NCBI RefSeq assembly: GCF_008831285.2
Contig: NC_045139.1
Span: 34,011,706-34,075,705, forward strand
Direction: 5' to 3'
Source: Nymphaea colorata
Taxonomy: Eukaryota > Streptophyta > Magnoliopsida > Nymphaeales > Nymphaeaceae
DNA: 64,000 bases
The notes beneath the pieces were generated by a model. That model saw only the letters and a list, made by a program, of their open reading frames with translations. It was not told the origin of the DNA and did not search any database. Within the stretch, counting starts at the first letter, position 1. Each line of letters opens with the position of its first letter. This document shows, piece by piece, positions 48,292 to 59,835 of this stretch. The translations under genes were made by a program, and so were the position numbers.

Positions 48292-49476
48292 TCACGCATT
48301 AACCTCCACTTCCTTTCTCGGGCCATCGGGCACCAGCAAACCAAGTCCTACCTTATCGTCGGCAGCCATTGCCTGATTGTACAAAGGATTGGAAGTGAGG
48401 ATCCTGACGCCCTTGTTCCTTGTAATCTCCAATACTTCAGGCATGCCGTTTCCGCAGCCCTTGGACATTCCAACATCGATTCGAATCACTCGATTCTGGC
48501 AGGCGCCATTGATGCCAGATTCCTGGATGGTGTGACCCACAATCATCCGCTTTGCATTTGGAATCGTTTCAAGGGCGTGCTGAAGAACAGAACAGTCACC
48601 ATCTCCCACAGACTTAGTCGAGTACCTCCTCAACCAGACGACGGAATCCCTTCCTCTAACGCAAGAAGGGGGCTTTGAGTCCCCTTGCGTCCCTCTGATC
48701 CATTCCCCAACCTCCTTATTGATTCTTTCCAAACCATACTCCACATGACCAGGCAGAACCCCACTATGGACGAAAACAGAATCGCCGACGACCAGAATGG
48801 TTGGATTTGAGGCCAAAAACCTGGTCGAAATCGGTCCTCCTGGCCGGAGAGCGGCAATTCGAGCCCTGCTTTCACGGTTTAGGTTTGTGGGTATCCCACG
48901 AAATGCATCAAATTTGTCGTCCAACACGTTGCAGAGCTTCTTAATGTGGACGCCAACATTAAACCAGTCCGCCCAATTTTCGAATTCCTTGAACCCTGCC
49001 TTCGTGACGTATCTGAAATCTCTGGACATGTTCATGATTTCGTGGTTGCCATTCATAACTATGAGATCACCACCTGATTTGGAAGCCTCCTGCTTCAGTT
49101 TCTCAAGGAAATAGAGGATCTTCAACTCCTCCCCGCCTCTGTCGAGGATGTCACCTACCTGTACCACCATGGTGTTGCCTCCGATCCACCGATCATTCTC
49201 GTCGATGATCTTAGCTATTCTTAGCGATTGCTTGGCCTTCTGGAGATCGCCGTGGATGTCCCCTACTGCGACGAGGCGGCCAGGTTGTGGATACGTGGTT
49301 CTTGGGGCGGACGGCTGTTCTTGTTGCCGCTGGTGCTGCTGTTGCTGATCTCGGCAATCCGGCTCGGAAGATTCTCGCTTCAAGAAGACGCCACCCACCA
49401 CGAAGTCGACGAAGGTGTCTACGAAGGATGAAATTTCTGCAGGCAGATCATCGCACACAGCGTCCATCGAATTCAT
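48292..49476 (-). CDS. SLP2: Shewanella-like protein phosphatase 2 (PPP-family Ser/Thr phosphatase)
   Basis: A single-exon gene of 394 residues, close to the known plant SLP2 length. The metallophosphatase motifs are in order: GDIHG (72-76), GDILDRG (108-114), GNHE (143-146), HSG (237-239) and GHT (314-316). Together they hold the two catalytic metal ions. The start region LPAEISSFVDTFVDFVVGGV lacks a chloroplast transit peptide, which separates it from plastid SLP1. Arabidopsis SLP2 is reported in the mitochondrial intermembrane space, activated through MIA40. Several cysteines are scattered through the protein (Cys8, 41, 182, 272, 295, 326, 341). A Gln-rich linker (45-53) follows the N-terminus. 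The ATG chosen is the first in frame; a second lies three codons on. Confidence 0.95.
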   Translation of the reverse strand: MNSMDAVCDDLPAEISSFVDTFVDFVVGGVFLKRESSEPDCRDQQQQHQRQQEQPSAPRTTYPQPGRLVAVGDIHGDLQKAKQSLRIAKIIDENDRWIGGNTMVVQVGDILDRGGEELKILYFLEKLKQEASKSGGDLIVMNGNHEIMNMSRDFRYVTKAGFKEFENWADWFNVGVHIKKLCNVLDDKFDAFRGIPTNLNRESRARIAALRPGGPISTRFLASNPTILVVGDSVFVHSGVLPGHVEYGLERINKEVGEWIRGTQGDSKPPSCVRGRDSVVWLRRYSTKSVGDGDCSVLQHALETIPNAKRMIVGHTIQESGINGACQNRVIRIDVGMSKGCGNGMPEVLEITRNKGVRILTSNPLYNQAMAADDKVGLGLLVPDGPRKEVEVNA

Positions 49477-49531
49477 CTCTCTCTTCCCCCGCCCACTCTC
49501 TCTAAACAACGCGAAACGAGAGAGAGACCTG

Positions 49532-49583
49532 ATTGGTTGACGTTTTACAGGGTTCGGTGAAGACTGAAATATTGTCCGATTGG
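49532..49583 (-). promoter_or_regulatory. Two CCAAT boxes upstream of SLP2
   Basis: On the minus strand, CCAAT occurs at 49532-49536 and 49579-49583, about 56 and 103 bp before the ATG. Both sit in the same context (GATTGGTTG read on the plus strand), and a TGACGTTTT motif lies between them. The spacing fits NF-Y binding, but the role is inferred. Confidence 0.4.
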
Positions 49584-50215
49584 TTGTCGCGTGTTTTCTT
49601 GTTTAGCATCTTGTATTGATTTTTCATATTTCTCGAAACAAAAGGATCTTCGGGTTAATCACTTATCTTGTTTGTCACAAATAAATAAATAAGCAAAAAT
49701 ACATTATATATAAGGAAAATGCCCCTTTCTTTTCTTCCCTTGCTTTTTTGTCTCAATAGCGAATTACAAGAAATTGCAAAAAAAAAACTCAGGCGTAGAG
49801 CGTTCTTTGTCAATTTAATATTTAATGGTGTAACACATACCAATTTTCCTTATATATATATATATATATATAATGTAAATTAATTGATTATTTCTATTGC
49901 CGATTATGTTATTTTATTTTGTGTCATTAAAAACGGTAGCAAAGAGAATACTCCGCCGTTAAAAGCAATGACTAAACAACCGATCGTTGTGAAGAGTATT
50001 ATGTGTTTTTTAGAGCACCCAACCATTTGACTTAAAACGTTCAGTCCAAGATGATGAACAATTAAGAAAAAAGCAAAGAAAAAAAAGGTGTAAATTAATA
50101 TTATCTGATGAAAATGCTTTCTACCTTTTTATCTTTGCTTTCTCTCAACTATCCATTTAGTTTAGATAGACGATCTTAATTAGATGGCTGAGTAACTATG
50201 AAAAAATAATATAAT

Positions 50216-50246
<31 letters not shown>

Positions 50247-50706
50247 GCCCTCACTTCATAATATATATAAACCTCACTTTTTTTATGTACCAAATTATGT
50301 GATTCATGCCACTTCCGATGAGTACCCCTGTCTCCCTTCCTTGTTTAAGGAAGTGTCACCCATGTTTAACAGAGTGAAGAAAAAATCCAAACTTTTTAAA
50401 TATAATGTGTCTTTTGTTTTGAAATCTAACTTTACCAATGTGATCTTAATGAAAAATGAAAGGTTGATGCAAAATATGTGTTCAGTTGACCATTTTTTGG
50501 GTTTTAATAGTGTTTTTATAATAAACAAAAATGAATGGCTTATAACATTAACATTTTGATAATAGAAAAATCAACATTTTTCATGAAAACAAGTTGATTG
50601 AAAGCATGTTTTATATCAAAACAGTTTTCATAAATATATTAGAAAGTTTATATTTTGTTTAAAATATTTTTGAAGCAAAAAAATTAAAGGGTCTGCTTTT
50701 TACCAA

Positions 50707-50815
<109 letters not shown>

Positions 50816-51644
50816 TTGTTACTGGCTGTATCATCCTCGAGGAGAAAAACAAAGATAGTAGTTTTGAGGAGCACAGCAAGCTAGGGACTAGGGTGAAAAG
50901 TTTGTGGGATATCCAATTTGGGTCGGTAGAGTCCTCTCATTTTTTTTTTTTTTTGGAAAAGATTTTCTCCACTTTCTGGCCGCCTCATTGTGGAGTCCAA
51001 TGGGTTAGACGTAGATATGCCAACTAATAAACCAATGACTCATGGTATGGTTGGGGCTTGGATGGAGAAAGCAATTAATGAATCTTATTTAATTGAATTT
51101 TTATGATAAAATGTATATGCCTTTCAAGGATGTGAAACATTCACCAAATTTGGCCTCAAAAATCTAATTAAGTTTCAGTTGGATTATAAATTATATTCAA
51201 TCAATTAATGCATTTAATTGCATTATATGATATGATCTCCATAATTTCCAGGTTGTGCAATATTTATTAAATTTGGCCTAGAAAATCTAATTGAATTTCA
51301 GTTGTATTGTGGATTACATTAGATCCGCCAATTTCTCATGCATCTAAAATGGCGACGATAGAACGCTACCCTTGAGGGACAAAAATGTACATGCATACAT
51401 ACAAAATTTCATGTTGCCAGTTAGAATTTCAAAGACACAATTAGTGAGAGAGACAAAAAAAGTTTATAAAAGAGCACTTATTTATAATTTTTATATCCAA
51501 AAGTGTACTGTATATATAACAAAACAAATATTTAAAAATGTTAATACAAAAATAAAGAAAGTGTGCACACTTCCAACACCAACCCATATGCGGCTTTGCC
51601 TTTAGACATAATGTGCCTACCATATGAGGTAAGGTGTGTACCCA

Positions 51645-51910
51645 ACTGTAAGCTGGGGCACGGGGCCGTAGCGGAGTATTTAGTACCCGGCTCAGGTGGG
51701 ATCGATAAGCCTGGATCAGGCCTGATAGTTAATTTTTTATTAATTTTTATAAATATTTAAAATATTTTTATTATCATTAATTATTTTTATGTATTATTTT
51801 ATATTAAAATTATTTTTTTTAATGGGGCCGAACCCAGGGTTTTTCAAATTTGGCCAAGCCCCTTTTAGATGTCGAGTCAAGCCAGCCCGATGCCAAGCTG
51901 ACAATACACC
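51645..51910. mobile_element. Degraded hAT-like MITE
   Basis: The ends CTGTAAGCTGGGGCACGGGG and CCCGATGCCAAGCTGACAA are imperfect inverted repeats with GGGCC/GGCC-rich subterminal parts and a TTTTTATTAATTTTTAT-type core. The layout is like the element at 15354-15602. The flanking 8-mers resemble each other but are not identical. Confidence 0.45.
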
Positions 51911-52027
51911 CAGATCGAGAATTGTTAGAATAATCTTGATCTCAGATCGAATTGTTAGAATAATCTTGCGCACGCAACAAATATACACTTCCCCCCAAAA
52001 AAAAAAAAGGATTGAGTTATTTTAAAA

Positions 52028-52320
52028 TTTTTTGACAATAAAGTGTACTTTTTTTATCCTTTTACTTTTTCACAATCTTTATTTTGTCCTTTACAAAATC
52101 TTTCATTTTCACTTTATCAAGAGCAGCTTAGCAATACGTGCCTTGTCATATGAACAAGAGGCTTCTGCTCGTGTTTGAATCGCAGGGATTATGCTTCTCA
52201 CTCATCGGAAACATAAAACTAGTTACCCGACTTGAATGTGTGAGTGAGAGTTGAAGATAAAGGTGAAAATGTGCAAAAAATCTAAAGGGTCTAATATAAA
52301 AGCGAACTTGTCAAAATCTA
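52028..52320. repeat. Repeat with TTTTGACAA-like inverted ends and a tRNA-like core
   Basis: Outer parts starting TTTTGACAATAAAGTG and ending ACTTGTCAAAATC are roughly inverted, and CATTTTCACTTTATC at 52105-52119 pairs with GATAAAGGTGAAAATG near 52257-52272. The middle has TTAGCAATACGTGCC (box-A-like) and GTGTTTGAATCGC (box-B-like, 52171-52183), at the spacing seen in tRNA-derived SINEs. The class is uncertain. Confidence 0.4.
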
Positions 52321-52554
52321 GGGATGGCCAAAGAAAATGAATCTCACAGATTCATCCCCAATGAGTCCACCTTTTTGCATGTTCACCAAGAGAGTTTATC
52401 CCTGTTGTGTCAGAAGGTATCAATCGTGTCATGAAAAAGATCCAAAAAAAACTTTTGTTTCATTTGATAAGGACAACTTGTCAATGTCATCAAACAGGAG
52501 GCGCTGGATGAAACCCTCTCATTGTAAAACACCTATGCAAGGAATTGTAAGTGG

Positions 52555-52950
52555 TAGAGATGTCAATATATTTGATTTGAATAGGATATTCGATCGATTC
52601 AATTTGATTCGAAAAATTGAATATGAAAAAAAAAATTCGATTAAAAAATCGAATCGGATTCGGATTTAATAAATAACATTCGATTATATTTGGATTCAGA
52701 TATACATAAATATTCGATTTGATTTTGATATGGATTTGCATCGGATCCATTTTTAGATAAATATGGTGTATTTAATGCTATTAAATTTTGAAAATTGACA
52801 AAATCTGGTTCAAAATTTCGATTCGGATTCAGATATAAATATAAAAATTGGATTCAGATTGTAAAATTGGATTTCAAATATGACTTTTCTTTATTTGACT
52901 TCGAATCTTAATATGTGAATATCCGAAAAAGTGGATATGAATAAAGATAT
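52555..52950 (+). repeat. Copy of the GATGTCAATATAT repeat family
   Basis: Starts TAGAGATGTCAATATATTTG, followed by repeated ATTCGATT/GGATTCGGAT motifs. This is the longest of the three copies in the window. A matching inverted end was not seen. Confidence 0.5.
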
Positions 52951-53559
52951 TGATGAATTTATTGGGACAAATTCCATCTAATATATATATACATATATAT
53001 TATATATAAAGAAAAGTTAGGGCTGGGCAACTGCCCACACCGTCCTGCTATTGGATCATAAGAATATTGTACTGGTTAATGATTTTTGTTCCTTTTTGAA
53101 CTTACTATATTCCATCATATTGATTATGTATATTGTCTGACAACTCTTACCACATGGTTTGATGGCTGAGGCTCATCGACTATCCGGAACTTTTTTGCTT
53201 GAGACAAATTTTCCAAGATAACGATGCACAGTACCGAGGCATGGGGTTTTCCTTCAATAATGCAAGTACCTTTTCAGAAGAAATTCGTTGTTTGGTGGGA
53301 AAGCAGTGAGGACACCATGAAGCGTGTTCCACGGGACTTGTTCCGGTTTTCTCTTCAGGGTGGAAAAAGCTTTCCTACTTTCGCGCCAAAAACTGGGCCC
53401 ATGTTTCCCACGGACGAAAAGGCCAAACGCAAGAATCCTCGAGAACTGCTGAGCTTAACCGACCGGTTCATGGAACGATTCGTATCGATGTCAGACGGTA
53501 CGTGCCATAAAAGCCCCCACCCACCGTTCTCCGATCTCCCTGCGCATCTGCCGCTTCCT

Positions 53560-53732
53560 CGTTTTCATTCTCTCTCCTCTCTAGAGAGAGGGGAGGGCCA
53601 TAGCGTTCCTTTATTTCTCCTCCTGCGTCATTTTCTCCTTCCTTTCTGATCTTCTTCACTGTCTCCGGGATTCAGATCGCTCCTCTTCTGGGTACACCCG
53701 GAGCGCAGGAGAGGGAGCGAGCTAGAAGAGAG
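53560..53732 (+). other. Probable non-coding first exon of the RING gene
   Basis: A GA/CT-rich leader-like stretch ends in AG|GTGCGT (donor at 53733), and the only good acceptor before the RING coding exon is TTTTTTCAG at 56765-56773. This gives a 5' UTR intron of about 3.0 kb containing the hAT element at 55200-55889. The upstream boundary is a guess. Transcript data are needed for this exon. Confidence 0.4.
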
Positions 53733-55199
53733 GTGCGTACTCGGGCTCTTGTTTGCTTTTGATCTTCAGATCGTGTGAGAAATTCTCTGGATGTTTTCTT
53801 GATTTGAGCATCCTGCATCAGCAAGCTCGAAAATGGACATTACGATTTAGGGTTTATGTTGTTTTTGCCCTTTGTGTAAGGCACGGGGTCGGGATAATGG
53901 CCCCCGTAATTGAAAGTTTTGACGTTAAATATGTTGGGTTGGGAAAGATAGTGTCGAGTGAATTTATTTGCCACTGGAAGCGTGAAAATGGCGTTGCTAG
54001 TCCTTACCTAGGGAGTTTTGTAAGGTGTTCATCAGAATCCGGATCTTGTTACAAAATTTCCGGGTTTATGGGGTTTCCCTCTTTCTTTTGGTTTCCTTGC
54101 TCAGCTTCTGTTTTTGTGCAAGGAACTTTTTGAGTAGTTTTAGTTCGTTCATCTTCTGCGGTGGTTAGACCTTCCTCATATTACTTCGTGGTGCTTCTGT
54201 TATACGCGTGCCATTTGTTTTCTGACTGGGTTTGATTTTTCTTCCTTTTTGGCTAATTCTGCCTGTTACATATGTTCTCTTCGTTATTTGTCTGAATTTG
54301 ATGTTCGCGCTCATCGGGTAGCTTAGTTTGAGCATATCAGTGAAACTCCGCATGCAATTTTTGGGTTGCTTCGTTATTTAATTAGCAGCGTAGCGTATTT
54401 TTTGTTTACATATGCCTCGAATTGCGGTTGAATAAAGTCGCTGTATTGCGATTTCACAACCAAGAAGAGGAAATTGATTGTGGGTTTAGATACTTGGCTT
54501 TGTATGGTGAACGAGAGCTGCTTCTTCATTAATATAACTTAGTTTCCTTGTAACCAATTGTTGCTGCCTCATCATCATGACATTCTGTAGTTTCTTGCTG
54601 TCAACAACGAGAGAAATCACCTCGAGAAACGAAGTAATGGCAGGAAGTTCGTGGCCATGCTATTCCTTTCCACGTTTGCAGATACATGTTGGATATTCTC
54701 TGAAATTCTCTTTTCTTGATGCTTCAACATGCAAAGATCTTCTATACGATATTCTTTACAATTAAATTATCAACTGGCCGATGATAACTTTTCAAGTTCT
54801 CGTCGAAGCATTCATTTTCATCCGTTGTTGCTTTAAAGGACAGAATTTTGTACTGGTAAAGATTTGGTGCTTCCTCTTTTTATGTGCTCTGGTGCACTAA
54901 ATTTGTTTGTCTCCCCGGAGGTGGACAAAATCTGTCCATGAAAAATAATTGCCACAGGCTTAAATTCTAAGAAATTTAGTTTAAGGTTTACTTGAATTAT
55001 TGCATGCTTCACCACTTTGTCTGAACTTAATGAAAAAATACAACGGATTCCAGCATATCTTATGTCAATATAATGGCTACTATGATTTCATTACAATAAA
55101 GAAATAGTGCTGGAGATGGAAGCCAAGATTTAATACACCTTTTTGCAGCTAGTGTCCAAGTTAAACTTCCTCACTCATTCGTTACTTTCCAGTTTTCAC

Positions 55200-55889
55200 C
55201 TATGTTGCCAAAACGCCCAGGCGTGCCTAGGTGAGGCCTAGGCAAAAAGGGGGGACCAATTTTTTTTTATTTTTTTTAATTATGTTAATATGTCAAGTTA
55301 TTTTAATTAAGTATTACTAACATTTGAAATATGGAGAAGTAGTAATATAACAAGCATAATCAACTTCAACAATCAAAAGTTAATTGTTTACTTCATTGAA
55401 TATGCAAAATCAATCGAAGAAGTTTAACATTACTCATTAAATGTAATCTAATACAAAAAAAAAAAAAACTAGATCTAATCTCTAGAAGTAGGAATGTAAA
55501 TCTGCAAGAAGGCTTTAATCATTTGTACTTAAAGAAAGACATAATCATACTAATGTATACATATAACAGGCATGAAGTATCCCGATATTATATAACAGAC
55601 TAAGTGACTAACAGTATATACATATAACATTATACATATAACAACATAATCAACATAACAATACATAAAAATATGTAATCAATACAACATAAAGTATATA
55701 ACAAAATATACTCAATTAAGAAACTTTGATTGAAAGGGAATGTGACTTTTTACTTTTCCATGGACTAGGCATGTTGGAGGCTAGGCAAGCTTAGGCGCCA
55801 ACACATATCCTATCGCCTAAGTGGTGGACTTAGGCGATGGGTGTGGACTCACACTTAGTCCACACCTAGGCGAGGCCTTAAGAACATAG
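55200..55889. mobile_element. hAT-type element of the CCTAGGCG family, with 8-bp TSD
   Basis: A 690-bp element in the 5' UTR intron of the RING gene. The ends CTATGTTG and GAACATAG are inverted (one mismatch) and flanked by GTTTTCAC at 55192-55199 and 55890-55897. Subterminal regions are crowded with GCCTAGGTGAGGCCTAGGC- and ACCTAGGCGAGG-type motifs. The core is AT-rich with no open transposase. Confidence 0.8.
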
Positions 55890-56773
55890 GTTTTCACATC
55901 ACTTAGGTAGCTGAAACTTCATTATGATCAGTTTGTCCTTTGCTCGAGATGTGGCTTGTGACTCTTAAATTGCCTGAGACACTGGTGTTGAACAGTAGGT
56001 AAAGTTGACGACCGGTTGTGACCTCTTGTTAAATCTGATCCAAGAATATGGATCAATTTTTTATACAGAGAAACAACAATTGTGAGCTAATATGTAACTA
56101 GAAAGAACTACTAGTACATAAAAAGTATTTGAGGAAAAGGAGGGAAAAAAATCATACAAGATGATTGAGGTTACGTCCACATGTGACTCCTGGTCGTAAA
56201 TCTGAATATTTGAATTGGACTAGGGCCCAGTATTACATGAGTTCAATCTGGCCGAATTAAGACTCCAACATTTGCTTTAAATACCTCAAGGTTGTGCCCA
56301 GATCCACTGCGTGAACAATCCTATGCTGCATGAACCACCATGATAGTCTCTCAAAAAGTTTGGGCACATGTTGAAGCCTTAATAGATATTCTTTGCTGTT
56401 GACTTTTGAGGGAAATTAGTGTTGCAGGTTTAGCTAAGAACTTGCTGCTCTTTGATCACATTCAATGAAGAAATGCTGAAGAGTGAGACATTATGCCAGC
56501 CTGTGCTTTTGTCAAGACCTGAAAATGTTCAATAATCATATTGTTGTTTGTTTTCCTTTGTAAATCCTGTCATATAATGGGTAGTGCTTTCTCATATAAT
56601 GGATGAATGAGAAGTGCCGTGTGGTTTATCTGTTTAAGAAATCAATTATGAAGCCACTTGCTCGTACTAGAAACTTCAATTTTGTGTTCAACTCAGTATC
56701 ATTAATTCCAAATTTCTTTTAAAGAAAAATTCATTTATATTGCTCTTTTTTTTTCGTTTTATTCTTTTTTCAG

Positions 56774-56862
56774 GTTTCTTATGCACCAGTTGTAAGATTT
56801 TGTTTCTGGAATCAAGACTATATTCTAGATGTGCCTCTGAACATTGACTATATTGTTTCACT
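56774..56862 (+). promoter_or_regulatory. 5' leader of the RING mRNA with two minimal uORFs
   Basis: Between the inferred acceptor and the main ATG are two upstream starts with immediate stops: ATG at 56781 (four codons, stop at 56793-56795) and ATG at 56829 (three codons, stop at 56838-56840). Such uORFs commonly lower translation of the main frame. Whether they are in the mRNA depends on the acceptor at 56773. Confidence 0.5.
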
Positions 56863-57654
56863 ATGTGGAGTTTCGCTTCAAATGTCATATCTGGAAATGT
56901 CAAGTGTGAAAAGCCTAGAGAATGTGGCTCTGATTGCTCGGATGATGAGGCTTCCTCATGTATCAGCAGAGAGGAAAGGCTAGAATGCCCGGTTTGTTGG
57001 GAATCCTTCAACATCGTGGAGAACGTACCCTATGTTTTATGGTGTGGCCACACACTTTGTAAAAATTGTGTACTTGGGCTACAATGGGCTGTTGTGAAAT
57101 TCCCTACCCTTCCAGTGCAGCTTCCACTCTTCATTTCTTGCCCATGGTGTCAATTATTGTCATTTCGCCTGGTCTGGAAGGGAAATCTCAAGTTTCCCCG
57201 CAAGAATTTTTTCCTTCTTTGGATGGTGGAAAGCATGAATGGTGACAGGATGAAATCTCTTTCAGATCTATCTGGTGAGAGAGGGGCCAGTTGGCCTTCG
57301 AATGTCAACCAGCCTTCTGTTGGTCACGTTAGCCATCATGGTAGAAGGACAACTCCGATGCGTCAAGAGCAGCTACACCGAGGTCGGGATCATGATCGCC
57401 AACTTCCTGATTACCTAAACATAGAGTGGCTGCACTCATCATTCCGCAAGTCACTGGTTTTCTTCATGCACCTGACAGCTAAGTTTCCACTTGTTCTTAT
57501 ATTCCTGTTGATTGTGCTCTATGTGATACCTGCTAGTGCTGCAATCCTGGCTCTTTACATCATCATCACGATCCTGTTTGCGCTGCCATCTTTCCTGATA
57601 CTTTATTTCGCATATCCTAGTTTGGATTGGCTGGTCAGAGAGATTGTCACATAG
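56863..57654 (+). CDS. RING-HC finger protein with C-terminal membrane anchor (probable E3 ubiquitin ligase)
   Basis: 263 residues in one coding exon. The RING is C3HC4: Cys42, Cys45, Cys61, His63, Cys66, Cys69, Cys93 and Cys96 (CPVC, CGHTLC, CPWC), with a longer than usual gap of 23 residues before the last pair. A polar linker (about 120-190, with RRTTPMRQEQLHRGRDHD) follows. About 60 hydrophobic residues (195-255) then fit two or three membrane helices. The architecture suggests an E3 ligase acting at a membrane. It matches a family of plant RING/U-box proteins that I cannot name to a gene. The N-terminus has a short Ser/Asp-rich part. The start is the first ATG of the long frame. Confidence 0.85.
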   Translation: MWSFASNVISGNVKCEKPRECGSDCSDDEASSCISREERLECPVCWESFNIVENVPYVLWCGHTLCKNCVLGLQWAVVKFPTLPVQLPLFISCPWCQLLSFRLVWKGNLKFPRKNFFLLWMVESMNGDRMKSLSDLSGERGASWPSNVNQPSVGHVSHHGRRTTPMRQEQLHRGRDHDRQLPDYLNIEWLHSSFRKSLVFFMHLTAKFPLVLIFLLIVLYVIPASAAILALYIIITILFALPSFLILYFAYPSLDWLVREIVT

Positions 57655-58570
57655 CAAATCTCCATTCTTGGAATGCTTATATCATCACGACCTTGCCTCT
57701 CTATGCTACCTTATAAGCATATAGATGTTTGATAATTAATGCTTGTGATGAAAATTCGACGACTTCACATAGGTTTGAGGTTGGACTTCAAAGTTGTTTC
57801 CAGTTTGGTTCTGCTATGTGCATCAAGTTATGATTGGTGTAGAGACTGTGGTTGGTGTGGCCGGCTTTTGCTTCCCTGTCTCTTGGAGCTCCGGTCACCA
57901 AGTCTATGTTTTGGTGTATGAAGTGGGGCTTCTATCGTATGCTTCAGGTGCAAGGACAAGCAAGATTTTTACTCTGGCTGGATTATTTGCTATCGTCTCT
58001 GCTGGTCATTAATTGTGCACCGAAACTACTGAAATGATCTGCCCTTGGTTTTGATGTACTACTTGCTTCTTTTCTTCCTTTTTTGTTAATTGGAGCAAAA
58101 ATGTTCATCAGCTAGATAATTACAGATTCTGATAAGGTAGTATTTCTATATGTTTAGACTTGAGCTTCCAAAATTCCGGGCTATGTGATCATTTTTCCTG
58201 CACGGCACTTCTATTGCTCATTAGGGACTGGACCCAGATTGGCCTTCTTGCAGCTCACGTCAAGACGCTCCCAAAATATGGTATGCGGTCATCATGTCCC
58301 GTGATAGTCTAACAGAAAAGGAGTGTGCTGGTAGAAAGAATGTGCCTATGGTGGTGCTTGGGTCGCCTGTTTGGGGACATGCAGTACAAGAAAGCGCAAT
58401 TCTTAGGCTTTGGGCATGCTGAGTTTGGTCAGGTTTTCCTTTGCCCTTGGCAGGAAAATAAAAGACGGATTTTGAATATATTGCTTGAATTCAAGCTGCA
58501 TTACAATTAGGGTCTAACCTGGCCCAGTTGGTTTTCAAGTTATTAGCAATCCGATTGTATTGCAGACAGG

Positions 58571-58765
58571 TTAAGTTGTTGCAGTTAAAAAGCTCGTAGT
58601 TGGATTTGTGTTGGGGGGACCGGTCCACCTCCGAGTGTGCACGGGTCGTCTTGTTCCTTCTATTGCCAATGCGTTCCTGACCCTATTTGTTTGGATCGTG
58701 CCTCTGGTGCTGTCATTTTGGAGAAATTGGAGTGCATCTGGCTGTATCGGCCTACGTTGGCTAAT
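58571..58765 (+). pseudogene. Decayed fragment of nuclear 18S rRNA gene
   Basis: Starts with the highly conserved small-subunit stretch TTAAGTTGTTGCAGTTAAAA and AGCTCGTAGTTGGA. It continues through recognisable variants of the plant V4 region (GACCGGTCCACCTC, GTGTGCACGGGTCGTC, GGATCGTGCCTCTGG, GAGAAATTGGAGTGC) and fades at CCTACG. Many differences from functional plant 18S are C-to-T or G-to-A, as expected from decay of methylated CpG. Neither the upstream nor the downstream parts of the gene are present, so it is an inserted piece and not an rDNA unit. Confidence 0.85.
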
Positions 58766-59549
58766 TTCAAAATTTCTGTTCCCTAATAATTGAAATTAAA
58801 TTTAAACTACTTAAAATGGTGAAATTTCATAACAAATTGTAGTGGCCAAGATCATGTTTGTGAGGGGATTAATTCAATGAATGTTGGCCAACAACACGGT
58901 TGGCTGCTAAACCATATGGTGTTGACATGGGTTTCAGGTTCATAATGCTGTCCTTGTTAAGTAGGTTAGGCTTTTCTAGATGTGCCAATTCATGGCTTTA
59001 GAAGGGTTTCACGTCGTTTTCTGCTTTAATGCTACATTGTAGAACTGATGGATGACAGTGTGCAACTGGGCGGTTATTCAAGGGGTTTGGTTTGAATCTT
59101 GTAGTTGTTACGTTCTAGTGTATTTATAGTGTGATATTAAGTTAAAAGATGTATTATACGTCTGTCGACGGGTCTGTCTACGGCCCCGAGCAAGACAGAG
59201 CCTTGTAGGTGCAAGGGTGTGGTTTTTTAGGATGTTATGTTGAAGGCAGTTTCGCTCAAGTAAACATTAAAAAAATCCAGAATATAACAAGCCTCCATTT
59301 TTCTATTTCTTTCTTTGATCAATTCCTGTATTTTCCTTAAACTTTATTGCAGTTTCAAGGTGTTTAATGTTATTTGTATTGATGTTATATGGTGAGCAAT
59401 TAGACATGGTGCATCGTGCGTAATACATGTTTAAGGTTTCGTATCAGTCTATTTTCTCACTTTTTTCATCTTTAAAAATAATAATAAAATTTAAGATGAT
59501 TTTAAAAATGAAATAATGTAATTTATAGGCATGTAAATAGCATTTACTC

Positions 59550-59835
59550 AGGGGTTTGAAGGCTTCAAAGCCGGTAGTTCGACCCTATGCGAAAGATCTG
59601 CTGCTAGTTGAACTTTTTCTAAGGTTTGTGCAATCCAATGTGGCTACTCGAAACTCGTAAAAGAATGGGCAAACCAAAAACTTTTCGTGCGGTGCATAAT
59701 TTTTGGCCCTTAAAAATGACGGAAGCTTCGCCCGCTGGAGAAGGTGAAACTTCACCGCCACAGGCAGAGTGAAGGTGAATACCAAATTCTCTAAACCCAG
59801 TGAATGATGCATGTCCAGGGTTCACATTCAGCATC
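59550..59835 (+). repeat. SINE-like repeat (weak)
   Basis: GGTAGTTCGACCC at 59573-59585 resembles a tRNA box B, preceded by GGGGTTTGAAGGCTTC. The following sequence has inverted motifs (GGTGAAACTTCACC, 59744-59757). The assignment is tentative. Confidence 0.25.

Noticed and set aside
52120-52190. A true tRNA gene
   Set aside because: Box-A- and box-B-like motifs exist, but no cloverleaf with a paired acceptor stem could be drawn; treated as a repeat.
53224-53649. 141-codon open frame upstream of the RING gene
   Set aside because: No recognised domain, no splice partner, and it overlaps the likely RING promoter and leader. Kept as unassigned intergenic sequence.
59739-59835. Coding fragment with GEASVIFKGQKL-like residues
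   Set aside because: Looks like a translated repeat; the adjacent tRNA-box-B-like motif makes a SINE-type repeat more likely than a gene.
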